Source: Methanobacteriota archaeon (GTDB taxonomy: Archaea; Methanobacteriota; Methanobacteria; Methanobacteriales; Methanobacteriaceae). From it: a DNA stretch of 64,000 bases. Each line of letters begins with the position of its first letter. The first letter of the stretch is position 1. Position numbers and translations under genes: made by a program. The stretch spans positions 382,011 to 446,010 of the forward strand of contig JAKQFA010000006.1 in NCBI GenBank assembly GCA_029556335.1, given 5' to 3'. Shown here one piece after another: positions 28,433-40,321 of this stretch. A model generated the notes under the pieces. It did no database searches, had not been told where the DNA came from, and saw only the letters and a program-made list of their open reading frames with translations.

Positions 28433-29322
28433 AATTAGAAGGAACCACAGTGGCCATGATAACCCCCTTCACCACCAGTGATGAGGTGGATGAAGAGGGA
28501 ATGCGAGAGAACATCAACTATTTGATGGATAATGGAGTTGAAGGCTTACTGGCTGCCGGAACTACCGGTGAATCTGCCACCATAACCCACCAGGAACAGA
28601 GGAAAATGATGGACATCTTGGTGGACGAAGTTAAAGGACGGGTTAAAGCCATTGCTGGAGCTGGCAGTAACTCTTCGAAGGAAGCCCTAGGATTGGTTCA
28701 GTATGCTGAAGACGCTGGTGCTGATGCAGCCCTGGTTATAACCCCTTACTATAACAAACCCCAGCCACACGGACTTTATGAACATTACCGGATGCTTAAC
28801 GACTCTACAAATATCCCAATCATCGTGTATAACGTCCCCTCTCGAACTGGTACTGATATAGACGTAGATACCATTGGCCAAGTAGCCCAACTGGAAAACG
28901 TGGTGGCCATCAAGGAAGCAAGTCCCGACATGGACAAGGTTTCCCAGGAAATTCAAATCATCCGGAAAATTGGTTTGGAGGATAAATTCCAGGTCATATC
29001 TGGTAATGACAACCTCACCCTGCCCATGATCAGTCAGGGGGCCCGTGGAGTGATAAGCGTGGTGGCCAATGTAGATCCGGAGAGAATGAGTCGTATGGTG
29101 CGAATGGCACTGGAGGGTGACTTTGCAGGGGCCATGGATTTACATTATGAACTCTATGATTTGATGAAGGTATTGTTTGTAGAATCAAACCCGGTACCTG
29201 CTAAAGAATCCTTGAACATAATAGGCAGACCTGCCGGTCATGTCCGCATGCCCCTGGCACCCCTCAGGGATGAAAACAGGGAAAAGATTGTTAAAGTCTT
29301 AAAGAACCTGGAACTGCTTTAA
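28429..29322 (+). CDS. dapA: 4-hydroxy-tetrahydrodipicolinate synthase
   Basis: A 297-residue class I aldolase joining pyruvate and aspartate semialdehyde. Seen: A-A-G-T45-T46-G-E-S, Y134-N-V-P-S-R-T, and A-I-K162-E-A-S with the Schiff-base lysine. Coupled to lysC by a four-base overlap. A T-rich run follows before dapB. Confidence 0.97.
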   Translation: MKLEGTTVAMITPFTTSDEVDEEGMRENINYLMDNGVEGLLAAGTTGESATITHQEQRKMMDILVDEVKGRVKAIAGAGSNSSKEALGLVQYAEDAGADAALVITPYYNKPQPHGLYEHYRMLNDSTNIPIIVYNVPSRTGTDIDVDTIGQVAQLENVVAIKEASPDMDKVSQEIQIIRKIGLEDKFQVISGNDNLTLPMISQGARGVISVVANVDPERMSRMVRMALEGDFAGAMDLHYELYDLMKVLFVESNPVPAKESLNIIGRPAGHVRMPLAPLRDENREKIVKVLKNLELL

Positions 29323-29404
29323 ACATCCCACATTGGGGGCTTAAATTCTTTTAATTATTTTTTATATTTTTTTATATATCCAGTGAGGAATAGGAGATGA
29401 GAAA

Positions 29405-30229
29405 ATGATTGATGTGGCGGTAACAGGTGCCGGGGGTAGGATGGGATCCAAAATCATAAAATCCATCCTCCAGCAGGACGATATGAGGCTGGTAGCAGCA
29501 ATAGAGGCACCCCACACTCCCCTGGAAGGTAAGGATGTGGGAGAGATCATTGGTGTGGGTAAAATCGGTGTTAAGATCAGGGGGGCAGAAAATCTGCCAG
29601 AAGTACTGAGGGAAAAAAAGCCACAAGTACTGGTGGACTTTACTATAGCCGGTGCAGCAATGGAAACCATAAAAACCACTGCCCAGGCTGGTGTGAACCT
29701 GGTGGTGGGCACCACTGGATTCAGTGACGAGCAACTGGAAATAATTAAAGGGATTATTGAGGAAAATTATGTGGCGGCAGTCATATCCTCCAACATGGCC
29801 ATTGGAGTAAACGTTTTCTTTAAGATGGTGGAGGAACTGGCTGGTCTGCTCCCGGACTATGATGTGGAGATCATAGAGGCCCACCACCACCATAAAAAGG
29901 ATGCTCCCTCCGGAACTGCAGTAACAGCCTTCGAACTCATAGCTCAACGCTTGGAGAGGAAACCTGATGATGTGGGTGTTTATGGAAGACAGGGGATGGT
30001 GGGAGAGCGCACCCGTGAAGAAATAGGCGTCCATGCCGTTAGGGGTGGGGATATCGTTGGTGATCATACCGTAATCTTCGCGGGTGATGGAGAACGCCTG
30101 GAGATTGTGCACCGGGCCCACAGTCGGCAAGTATTTGTTAGTGGAGTTATCAAAGCCCTTCGCCATGTTACTTACGCTCAAAAAGGGAAAATAAGTGACA
30201 TGGGTGATGTATTGGGGCTGAAAAAATAA
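29405..30229 (+). CDS. dapB: 4-hydroxy-tetrahydrodipicolinate reductase
   Basis: A 274-residue NAD(P)H-dependent reductase. Seen: V-T-G-A-G-G-R-M-G (nucleotide binding), V-V-G-T-T-G-F, S-S-N-M-A-I-G-V-N-V-F, and the catalytic segment E-A-H-H-H-H-K-K-D-A-P-S-G-T-A. It follows dapA by 82 nt, a gap long enough for a separate promoter (TATA-like sequence near 29350-29375). Confidence 0.97.
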   Translation: MIDVAVTGAGGRMGSKIIKSILQQDDMRLVAAIEAPHTPLEGKDVGEIIGVGKIGVKIRGAENLPEVLREKKPQVLVDFTIAGAAMETIKTTAQAGVNLVVGTTGFSDEQLEIIKGIIEENYVAAVISSNMAIGVNVFFKMVEELAGLLPDYDVEIIEAHHHHKKDAPSGTAVTAFELIAQRLERKPDDVGVYGRQGMVGERTREEIGVHAVRGGDIVGDHTVIFAGDGERLEIVHRAHSRQVFVSGVIKALRHVTYAQKGKISDMGDVLGLKK

Positions 30230-30287
30230 AATAAATTGTTTAAATGAGGGAAAATGAATAAATCCATGGTATAAGGATGTGAAAAAG

Positions 30288-31334
30288 ATGGTAAATGTAG
30301 GTGTATTAGGAGCAACAGGAATGGTGGGTCAGAGGTTTATAGAACTACTTTCCGACCACCCCAAATTCGAGATCACCGCCCTCACTGCCTCGGCCCGATC
30401 AGCTGGTAAAAGGTACAGTGACGCTGCAACCTGGCACCTGGACAGTCAGATACCAGAAGCTGTGCAGGACATGGTGGTGGTGGACACCGACCCTAAACAA
30501 GTTGAAGATGTGGAAATAGTATTTTCTGCACTCCCCGCTGAACATGCCGCTATAGTTGAACCTCAATTTGCAGCCGCTGGTATGGGAGTTGCTTCCAATG
30601 CCAGTGCCATGCGGATGGAGCCTGATGTACCCCTGGTCATACCAGAGGTTAACCCGGAACAATTGGAACTCATAGAAACCCAGCAAAAAAACAGGGGCTG
30701 GGAGGGGTTTATTGTAACCAATCCTAACTGTTCAACCATCGCCCTGGCCATGACTCTGAAACCCCTCTACGATGAATTTGACATTCAGAGGGTCTATGTG
30801 TCTACGATGCAAGCAGTATCCGGTGCAGGATACAATGGAGTTCCCTCCATGGCCATACTGGACAACTTGGTGCCCTTCATAGGGGGTGAAGAAGAGAAGA
30901 TAGAAAGTGAGACCCTGCACCTCCTGGGAGACTTCGATGGAGAAACTGTTACCCCGGCTGGATTTGGGCTCAGTGCCTCCTGCCACAGGGTACCTGTGGT
31001 GGATGGACATACTGAAGCTGTATTCATGGAGATGGAACAAGATTTTGCCGTGGAGGATGTTAAAAGCGCCTTTCGAAACTTCAAAGGCCTACCTCAAAAA
31101 CTGGGGCTGCATTTTGCTCCCCCTACACCAATAATAGTTCGTGAGGAGGATAACCGTCCTCAGCCACGAATGGATCGCCTCACCCAGAAAGGAATGGCAG
31201 TCACAGTGGGAAGAGTTCGTAAAGATGATGTTTTCCCAAAAAGCCTTAAATATGTTCTTTTAGGACATAATACCGTTCGAGGTGCAGCTGGAGCATCCAT
31301 TTTGAATGCTGAACTTATCAACGAGATAATGTAA
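30288..31334 (+). CDS. asd: Aspartate-semialdehyde dehydrogenase
   Basis: A 348-residue dehydrogenase reducing aspartyl phosphate to the semialdehyde. Seen: G-V-L-G-A-T-G-M-V-G (NADP), N-P-N-C148-S-T with the catalytic cysteine, and the substrate histidine in S-A-S-C-H-R-V-P-V. A GTG at 30279 is in frame but stands only two bases from AAGGAT; the ATG at 30288 is better placed. Completes the lysC-dapA-dapB-asd cluster. Confidence 0.96.
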   Translation: MVNVGVLGATGMVGQRFIELLSDHPKFEITALTASARSAGKRYSDAATWHLDSQIPEAVQDMVVVDTDPKQVEDVEIVFSALPAEHAAIVEPQFAAAGMGVASNASAMRMEPDVPLVIPEVNPEQLELIETQQKNRGWEGFIVTNPNCSTIALAMTLKPLYDEFDIQRVYVSTMQAVSGAGYNGVPSMAILDNLVPFIGGEEEKIESETLHLLGDFDGETVTPAGFGLSASCHRVPVVDGHTEAVFMEMEQDFAVEDVKSAFRNFKGLPQKLGLHFAPPTPIIVREEDNRPQPRMDRLTQKGMAVTVGRVRKDDVFPKSLKYVLLGHNTVRGAAGASILNAELINEIM

Positions 31335-31385
31335 GTATCCAAAACTTTTTTATTTTTTTTGCCAATTAAAATAGGGAAAAATCCA

Positions 31386-31970
31386 ATGTTTGAATCATTA
31401 ACTGGGATTATCTATCAGTGGGATGTTGGTTTTTTATTATTCATCAACCTGGGATTCAAAAACCCGGTTTTGGATTATATAGTGCTAGTGGCTACCAACC
31501 TGGGCCTTCCCATTTTCTGGTTAATTGTTTGCACCATGATCTTCATTTTTGGAGGAGAAAAGGGACGTAAAGTGGCGGTTCTCTGTTTAATAGCCTTGAG
31601 CCTAGGGTGGCTTCTGACTGAATTTCTTAAAATTATTATTGACAGGCCCCGACCCTATTCTATCCTGGACCAGGTAAGGGCAGTTGCTACTGAAGATGGT
31701 CATTCTTTTCCTTCAGGTCACTCGGTGGCGGTGTTCATTGCTTGTACCATGTTTGGCTTGGAATATGGATATATCCCTATTTTTATGGGACTAGCAGTAT
31801 TGGTGGCTTTTTCACGTATCTATCTGGGGGTGCATTACCCTCTGGATGTGATATTCGGGGCAATATTAGGCATTTCATGTGCCCTGATGGTTAGACATTG
31901 GGAAGGCCCTATAATGGGAAACATCCTAAAACTTAAAACTTATTGGGATGCATATAATATGAAAGTATAA
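31386..31970 (+). CDS. PAP2-family phosphatase, membrane-bound
   Basis: A 194-residue protein with about five transmembrane helices and the three PAP2 motifs: K-I-I-I-D-R-P-R-P, S-F-P-S-G-H-S, and S-R-I-Y-L-G-V-H-Y-P-L-D. The family removes phosphate from lipid phosphates such as polyprenyl diphosphate carriers. Which lipid is used here cannot be told. The frame extends nine codons upstream to a TTG; ATG 31386 follows AGGG and is preferred. Confidence 0.9.
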   Translation: MFESLTGIIYQWDVGFLLFINLGFKNPVLDYIVLVATNLGLPIFWLIVCTMIFIFGGEKGRKVAVLCLIALSLGWLLTEFLKIIIDRPRPYSILDQVRAVATEDGHSFPSGHSVAVFIACTMFGLEYGYIPIFMGLAVLVAFSRIYLGVHYPLDVIFGAILGISCALMVRHWEGPIMGNILKLKTYWDAYNMKV

Positions 31971-31991
31971 ATAAATTTAAGCGTGATAAAT

Positions 31992-32501
31992 ATGGCCTTT
32001 CTTAAGGATACCGAACGAGAACAGTTGAGACAGTTGGTGAAGGCCTGCCTACTGGAAATTAGTAAACTTAAAATTGAGCTTAAAAAGTGTCAGAAGGATT
32101 CATCTAAGTTTCAAAGCCAGGAAATGGTTCTGAAAGAAAAATACAAGGAAAACTATCTTGAGCAGATCCGCCTAAAGGAAGATAGGATAAAAAAACTCAA
32201 CAGTATTATAGAGGAGAAAGATGAGGAGATCAGAGAACTTCTTAAGGTTAAAAAACTCTTCCAAGCAGTTACTTCCAAACCCAAGAAGGATCTGACTTCC
32301 TTTCAGACCCAGATATATCTCCTACTTCCTGATGGAGAGGAAGCCATGGAAAATCTCTACCAACAGATCCGGGAAATAGGATTTCATGAACTCACCAGTG
32401 ATAACTTTGAACACGCCCTCCGTAACTTGGAACGTAAAGGCTATTTCCAGTCCACCCAGCACAATAACCAGATACTGTGGAAGAAGATATATAGGGATTG
32501 A
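31992..32501 (+). CDS. Coiled-coil protein of unknown function
   Basis: About 169 residues. Residues 5-85 are strongly charged heptad-like sequence (E-I-S-K-L-K-I-E-L-K-K, R-I-K-K-L-N-S-I-I-E-E-K), which should form a coiled coil. The C-terminal part (L-L-P-D-G-E-E-A-M-E-N, N-L-E-R-K-G-Y-F-Q-S) looks like a small winged-helix-type domain. No family recognised. It follows the PAP2 gene by 21 nt. A GTG at 31983 is an alternative start. Confidence 0.55.
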   Translation: MAFLKDTEREQLRQLVKACLLEISKLKIELKKCQKDSSKFQSQEMVLKEKYKENYLEQIRLKEDRIKKLNSIIEEKDEEIRELLKVKKLFQAVTSKPKKDLTSFQTQIYLLLPDGEEAMENLYQQIREIGFHELTSDNFEHALRNLERKGYFQSTQHNNQILWKKIYRD

Positions 32502-32755
32502 TTCTTTTATTGGAAACCATCGCCATTTTTTTTGTTATTTACCATTTACTCTTGGCTAATTTTTCATTTGTAGAAAACCACCAACTAATTTTTTTTTGAG
32601 GGTATCCTATTTAATCAGGACCTATCCTTTCCAGATTAGGATGATGTTTCCAACATCAATTTTTTTCCATGACTCCAAAAATTATATATGTCTGTTAATA
32701 TTTATCTTTATTACCCGAAGTATCATAGAGTCATCATCAATTACTCTAGGGATAT

Positions 32756-32760
32756 GGAGG
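32756..32760 (+). promoter_or_regulatory. Ribosome binding site deciding a non-standard AUA start
   Basis: GGAGG followed by TGGCACG (7 nt) and then ATA-AAG-AAA-CAA in frame with the secreted protein. The first standard codon (TTG 32792) is 31 nt away and would leave the signal peptide without its basic residues. An ATG at 32754 opens a different frame that stops after five codons. Confidence 0.6.
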
Positions 32761-32767
32761 TGGCACG

Positions 32768-33541
32768 ATAAAGAAACAAAATGTAATTGGATTGTTTTTG
32801 GTTTTAACCATTTTTTTCTGCCTAACATCTGTAACTGCAATAGTACAAAACCAAAACAGGGTGAATACCTGCTGCAAGGTTGTTTCTATAGATAAAAGTC
32901 CATCGGTATTTGTTGGGGATTCTAACTACGTCACAGTAAACGCCGCAGTTCAACGCAAATACTACGTGTACAGATATGTGTACAAGTGGAAAAAGGCGGG
33001 AGGCAAATGGGTAAAGGTCCTTTACAGAAAGCGATATGTAAAATATGGTAAGGTGGATCCTATGAAAAAATACAGGGTCGCCACCCGCAACTGCCAATCA
33101 AATGATCCCAAGATCAGGGCATTGGCATACCAGTTAACCAATCCCACTTCCAACGATACTAATTCTACTTTAGGGCCTCTTAACGACTATCAAAAGGCTT
33201 TTAACATCTATGAATGGACTGAAAAAAATGTTGACTACTCATGGTACTATAACAGCCGAAAAGGAGCTGTAGAAGTATTGAACCAGAGGACGGCCAACTG
33301 CTGTGACATGTCACACCTGATCGTGGCCCTGGCCCGAGCAGCAGGACTTCCAGCCCGATACAGACACGGAACATGTACCTTCACCAATGTTACTACTGGA
33401 CACGTCTGGGCAGATATCTATGTGGATGGAAGATGGATCATAGCTGATGCCAGTAATAATAACAACGATTTTGGAGTAATAAGAAACTGGAACACGAGTT
33501 CTTGGAAACTAAGGAATACATACATCTCATTACCCTTTTAA
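32768..33541 (+). CDS. Secreted transglutaminase-like cysteine protease domain protein
   Basis: From the proposed AUA start the product is 257 residues: a signal peptide with K-K-Q-N then a hydrophobic core ending S-V-T-A, a short Tyr/Lys-rich stretch (Y-V-Y-R-Y-V-Y-K-W-K-K), and a transglutaminase-like domain with A-N-C-C-D-M-S-H-L-I, G-H-V-W-A-D-I-Y and I-A-D-A-S as probable Cys-His-Asp triad. It is a paralogue of the C-terminal half of the 4746-6560 product; both end with N-T/D-S-S ... S-L-P-F. Pseudomurein peptide cleavage or cross-link remodelling is a plausible but unproven role. Confidence 0.78.
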   Translation: MKKQNVIGLFLVLTIFFCLTSVTAIVQNQNRVNTCCKVVSIDKSPSVFVGDSNYVTVNAAVQRKYYVYRYVYKWKKAGGKWVKVLYRKRYVKYGKVDPMKKYRVATRNCQSNDPKIRALAYQLTNPTSNDTNSTLGPLNDYQKAFNIYEWTEKNVDYSWYYNSRKGAVEVLNQRTANCCDMSHLIVALARAAGLPARYRHGTCTFTNVTTGHVWADIYVDGRWIIADASNNNNDFGVIRNWNTSSWKLRNTYISLPF

Positions 33542-33595
33542 TTTCCTTTTTTTTATTTCTTTTCTTGATTTAATTAATGTAAATCTGATCACAAA

Positions 33596-33607
33596 TTATT
33601 TATATAA
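33596..33607 (+). promoter_or_regulatory. TATA box of the thermosome gene
   Basis: TTATTTATATAA with AT-rich flank, about 48 nt before the TTG start. The 14-nt core AAATTATTTATATA is identical to that of the cas operon promoter near 55451. Such a near-consensus promoter suits a highly expressed chaperonin. Confidence 0.7.
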
Positions 33608-33654
33608 CCTCTAACCCACCTTCGAGTACTAACAAAAAAATTTGAGGTGATTAT

Positions 33655-35280
<1,626 letters not shown>

Positions 35281-35300
35281 GTCCCCCGGACTTACCTCGA

Positions 35301-35310
35301 TTTTTTTTTT
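35301..35310 (+). terminator. Oligo-T terminator after the thermosome gene
   Basis: Ten consecutive T beginning 20 nt after the thermosome stop; preceding sequence GTCCCCCGGAC could form a very short stem. Confidence 0.6.
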
Positions 35311-35464
35311 AGTCATTAATTCAGCACCAAGTAAGATTTTTATTATCAGTGTACCATGTTAGGTAGGTTTTTTTTGAATCCAATGAACAACAAGTTATTT
35401 CACCAACCTCCACTAAACTCTGTACAATCAAAATTAATCAATATAAGAATTTAGGAGTGATAAC

Positions 35465-35794
35465 ATGGCGATTGAAGATTTAGAACCTCAAAAATGTTTA
35501 GAATTAATTAAAAAGAACGAAAATAACCCTAACTTTATTATTCTGGATGTTAGAGGCCCAAAAGAACATGCTGCAGGTCATGTTGAAAATTCAGTGCTTT
35601 TAGAGGTCAGATCCCCCGATTTTAAGGAAAAATTAGAGGAACTTGATAAGGATAAAAAGTACCTTGTATACTGCAAGTCAGGGATGAGAAGTAAAAAAGC
35701 CACCAAGATCATGGAGGAGATGGGATTTTTGAATCTTTGCACCATGAAAAAAGGCTTTAAAAATTGGGTAGATAATGGATTGCCCCAAGAGTAG
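35465..35794 (+). CDS. Rhodanese-like domain protein
   Basis: A single rhodanese domain of 109 residues: L-D-V-R-G-P-K-E-H-A-A-G-H, then the active-site loop Y-C-K-S-G-M-R-S with the persulfide-carrying cysteine, and G-F-K-N-W. It moves sulfane sulfur; the acceptor is unknown. The gene has its own upstream region and ends 77 nt from the convergent thiolase gene. Confidence 0.92.
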   Translation: MAIEDLEPQKCLELIKKNENNPNFIILDVRGPKEHAAGHVENSVLLEVRSPDFKEKLEELDKDKKYLVYCKSGMRSKKATKIMEEMGFLNLCTMKKGFKNWVDNGLPQE

Positions 35795-35871
35795 TCCCAT
35801 AGAATCCATTAAAAATAGAAAGTTTGGGGAATCTTATTCCCCCATTCCTCATTTTAATTTATATTAACAGA

Positions 35872-37023
<1,152 letters not shown>

Positions 37024-37050
37024 CTATGATTCCTCCATAAAATCTTATAT

Positions 37051-38106
37051 TTAATGCTGTGTTAATCCTGCCATCCTCAATTTTCCCTTGAACTTGGCAT
37101 AAACAGCGTAGTCCACGTAACACTTATTATCCACCAACTCCTGTACCTTAGGAGCAAGGTCCCGTTTTTGCTCAATTTCATCATTCACCGTGATGCTGAA
37201 GGCATCGCTACCGGCTCCGGAGCCATAGGAAACTGCCATAATCCGTTCCCCTGCTTGAGCAATGTCCAGTACAGCGGCTAGTCCCAGGGGAGTTGCACCA
37301 GAGTATGTGTTACCAATGTAGGGAGTTAAAAGTCCAGTCTTGTACTGATCCTCTTTAAAGCCCAGCTTACGGGCGGCCCGGATATAGAATTTCCCATTGG
37401 GCTGGTGGAAAACAACATGATCATAATCAGATGCATCGGTACCCATTTTACCAAACAGTCCCTTAGCCGCCGATAACACGTGTTTGAAGTAGGCTGGTTC
37501 ACCTGTGAATCGTCCTCCGTGTCTGGGGTAGGGTTTACCCTCTCTTCGGTAGAAGTCCGGGGTGTCGGTGGTGAAGCTGTAGGTGCCTTCAAAGTCAGCC
37601 AGGGTGTTGCCTTTACCTATAATGTAGGCAGCCCCCCCAGCCGAGGCAGTGTACTCCAGAGCGTCACTGGGAGCTCCTTGGGCAGTGTCAGCACCAATAG
37701 CCAGTCCGTATTCGATGGCATCTGAATCAACCAGACCCATGCAAACTTGTATACCTGCAGTGCCTGCCTTACATGCAAATTCCAGATCTGCTGCGGTTAG
37801 TTCGGGGGTGGCGGCTACAGCATCAGCTACAATGGTTGCTGTGGGTTTAACAGCGTAAGGATGTGATTCAGACCCTACATAAATGGCTCCAATCTTTTGT
37901 GGATTTATTTTAGCTCTTTTAAGTGAATTTCGAGCTGCTTCTACTGATATAGTGGCGGTATCCTCATCAGGGGATGGTACAGACTTTTCCTGCACCACCA
38001 ATCCCCGGGAAATGGCACGGGGATCATCACCCCATACCTTGGCTATTTCCTCTACCTTAATTCGGTAGTAGGGTATGTAAACTCCGTATCCTACAATTCC
38101 TGCCAT
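37051..38106 (-). CDS. Hydroxymethylglutaryl-CoA synthase
   Basis: A 351-residue archaeal HMG-CoA synthase. Seen: E-F-A-C112-K-A-G-T-A-G with the acylated cysteine, [10 protein letters not shown] catalytic histidine segment, and [10 protein letters not shown]. It condenses acetoacetyl-CoA from the adjacent thiolase with acetyl-CoA. First gene of the two-gene minus-strand unit. Confidence 0.95.
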   Translation of the reverse strand: MAGIVGYGVYIPYYRIKVEEIAKVWGDDPRAISRGLVVQEKSVPSPDEDTATISVEAARNSLKRAKINPQKIGAIYVGSESHPYAVKPTATIVADAVAATPELTAADLEFACKAGTAGIQVCMGLVDSDAIEYGLAIGADTAQGAPSDALEYTASAGGAAYIIGKGNTLADFEGTYSFTTDTPDFYRREGKPYPRHGGRFTGEPAYFKHVLSAAKGLFGKMGTDASDYDHVVFHQPNGKFYIRAARKLGFKEDQYKTGLLTPYIGNTYSGATPLGLAAVLDIAQAGERIMAVSYGSGAGSDAFSITVNDEIEQKRDLAPKVQELVDNKCYVDYAVYAKFKGKLRMAGLTQH

Positions 38107-38454
38107 GTAATATCACAACCATTTGATAAATTATTAACAAAACTCCTAGTTTAAGTTCAGCGATGAATAAATCCTAAATTCTCTTTCTAAAAAATACAGT
38201 GATAAAAAATATAGTGCACAAACCTTATAAAGCTTGACCCTTCCCACGACGTTGTTCCTTGCATCTGGCCTTGTACCCTATTTGATCAAGATTTACTTTC
38301 CTATATACACCGAACAGATCCTATCCTATCAATCATGAATTGGAAAAAGAGGGACTTTTTGCCTTGATATATGGGTTTCTTGGATGATATGAATTTATTT
38401 TTGCGTTGCAGCAATTTATAATACAAAAAAAATCAATATTAATGTGTGGGAAAA
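38107..38454. other. Divergent promoter region
   Basis: About 350 bases between the HMG-CoA synthase gene (minus) and a membrane protein gene (plus). Minus-strand TATA-like elements are seen at 38223-38232 (CTTTATAAGG) and nearer the gene around 38125-38135. No reading frame with support. Confidence 0.35.
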
Positions 38455-38898
38455 ATGACCGAAACTGATATTTCTGCCCGTTTGAAAGCATGGGTGAAAC
38501 GAGAAAAAGAACCATCAAGGGCTTCTTTTGCAGTGGCTATAATATTTAACCTGATTTTTATTTACATCATCAACCAGATCCCCTACTGGGATATATCCTT
38601 TATCACTCCCGCTTGGAGTGAAACCCTGTGGATACTGAACCTATCCCTGGTGGTTGCCATAGTGGGAAACTTACTCTTTTTGTTTTACCATAGGCAGTGG
38701 TTCCGTAGCTTGATCCAGATAGTAATGAATGTATTTGCATTCTGGGCTGTTAAGGCACTTTACACTGTGTTCCCCTTCAGCTTCAGCCACTCTTCTCTGA
38801 ATCTAGTGGCCGGCCTGATCCTCATTATCATGATGGTGGGGGTGTTCATCTCTATACTGGTGGAGTTGGTGAAGTTGGTGGCTTCAGTGCTGGATTGA
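38455..38898 (+). CDS. Four-helix membrane protein of unknown function
   Basis: About 147 residues with four predicted transmembrane segments (roughly 22-40, 56-78, 86-105, 117-142) after a charged N-terminus. No family motif was recognised. The frame extends three codons upstream to a GTG; the ATG at 38455 is preferred. It stands alone. Confidence 0.65.
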   Translation: MTETDISARLKAWVKREKEPSRASFAVAIIFNLIFIYIINQIPYWDISFITPAWSETLWILNLSLVVAIVGNLLFLFYHRQWFRSLIQIVMNVFAFWAVKALYTVFPFSFSHSSLNLVAGLILIIMMVGVFISILVELVKLVASVLD

Positions 38899-39054
38899 GA
38901 TGATATTAACAGACTCCATTAGCCATTTGTTGGTACAAGTTGTTTTTGATGATGGGAATGACCATAAATCCACCAATTAGAAGTTATCATCCCTAACCAT
39001 CCTGGTCCAACCCAATAGCAATTCCCCTTAGAATGATCATCATCAAAATAAGGT

Positions 39055-39459
39055 TTAGAATAAATCCTTCAACCTATCCCTCTTACGGTAGGCCATCCCC
39101 TGGAACAGGGCCACCAAGTCCCCAGCTTCATCATGGATCTCCACGGTGTAACTGGCGATTCTGCCGCCTCCAGAAACTTCACGGGCACTGGCCGTTAGAA
39201 CTCCCGACTTTACAGCTTTGAAGTAGGATATACTGACGTTGATGGCCACCGTTACCTGGGGCCCTGAATTGGCCGCCATGGCAAAGGCAAAGTCAGCCAG
39301 AGAAAAAAGAGCACCTCCATGGACCGTGCCCACAGCATTTAAATGTTCACTGGTGAGTTCCATCCTGGCTTCTGCCCATCCATGCCCTATTTCCACTGTT
39401 TCAATACCATTTTTTGCTGCAAAAAGGTCTCTTTTAAAGAATTCAACTAATTCATCCAT
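39055..39459 (-). CDS. PaaI-family hotdog thioesterase
   Basis: A 134-residue hotdog-fold thioesterase: L-N-A-V-G-T-V-H-G-G-A-L-F-S-L-A-D with the H-G-G active-site motif and the long hydrophobic helix A-D-F-A-F-A-M-A-A-N. It hydrolyses an acyl- or aryl-CoA; the substrate is unknown. Confidence 0.9.
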   Translation of the reverse strand: MDELVEFFKRDLFAAKNGIETVEIGHGWAEARMELTSEHLNAVGTVHGGALFSLADFAFAMAANSGPQVTVAINVSISYFKAVKSGVLTASAREVSGGGRIASYTVEIHDEAGDLVALFQGMAYRKRDRLKDLF

Positions 39460-39574
39460 ACCAAAAACCTCGGACTCTGGGTTATTGACAAATTGGCCAT
39501 TAATTTCTTCCTGATTATAGGATCATTTTATTATTCTCTTAAGACCCAGTATTAAATACTTTCAAGGTGGTTGA

Positions 39575-40276
39575 ATGAAGGCACTGTTGCTACGGGTGGG
39601 TATAGATAAAGGTAGTGATGGATTGTTAGCCCCTCTATTTGAAGATGGAAGCTTTGAATACATTCCTCTCTCCGAGAGGGATCCAGATTCTGAGGAAAAA
39701 CGGACCTTCCAGAACCTACAGGGAAGATGTGGAAAAAAATTGTCGGAATACCTCCCTGAAAAGGTTGTTAACAGGAAAATCCACCACGACCCGGAATTTG
39801 AAACATTCACATACGCTGATGAGGGTCGTAAAGCACAATTCTTAATTAAACTAGAAAAAGGCGATTATTTGGTGTTTTATGCAGGTTTGGCATCTCGAAA
39901 GAAGGGTGATGGACTGTACCTTATTGGATACCTGGTGGTGGAGCAGGTCATAAAGTTAGGGAAGCTGGACCATGATAAGCAGCATACAATCCAGGAAGAG
40001 CATCCCACTAACTCTCACCTGAAACGCCATTTTAAAGAAGGAGTGGTGCTGGTGGTGGGGGATAAAAATAAGAGTAAATTATTGGATAAAGCCCTGCCCA
40101 TAAGCAGTCCTAAACTGGATAGGAGAGGAAGGATCTACCACGCTGTGTCCCCTGCCATGGAGAAATGTTTAGGTATAAAAGGCTCTATCCAACGAAGCAT
40201 CCCACCCCGATCTATTGAGGAGCCTCAGTATCTGAAAAATCTATTAAACATTCTAAAGCCCCATGATATGGGCTGA
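39575..40276 (+). CDS. Nmad3-type (nucleotide modification associated domain 3) protein
   Basis: A 233-residue protein opening L-L-L-R-V-G-I-D-K-G-S-D-G-L-L-A-P-L-F-E-D-G-S-F-E-Y-I, the characteristic start of Nmad3, a domain linked by comparative genomics to modified nucleotides in DNA. The middle has K-G-D-Y-L-V-F-Y-A-G-L. The molecular activity is not known. No DNA modification, restriction or phage gene lies next to it, so here it is an orphan. Start is ATG after GGTGGTTGA. Confidence 0.7.
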   Translation: MKALLLRVGIDKGSDGLLAPLFEDGSFEYIPLSERDPDSEEKRTFQNLQGRCGKKLSEYLPEKVVNRKIHHDPEFETFTYADEGRKAQFLIKLEKGDYLVFYAGLASRKKGDGLYLIGYLVVEQVIKLGKLDHDKQHTIQEEHPTNSHLKRHFKEGVVLVVGDKNKSKLLDKALPISSPKLDRRGRIYHAVSPAMEKCLGIKGSIQRSIPPRSIEEPQYLKNLLNILKPHDMG

Positions 40277-40321
40277 AAGCCTTGCTTATGGAGTTTATAC
40301 TAGACTGGCTTTGGAATGGGA

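Noticed and set aside
29372..30181. 269-codon open frame antisense to dapB
   Set aside because: Shadow of dapB, whose motifs and length are complete; the antisense product is Cys/His/Phe-rich with no family match or ribosome binding site.
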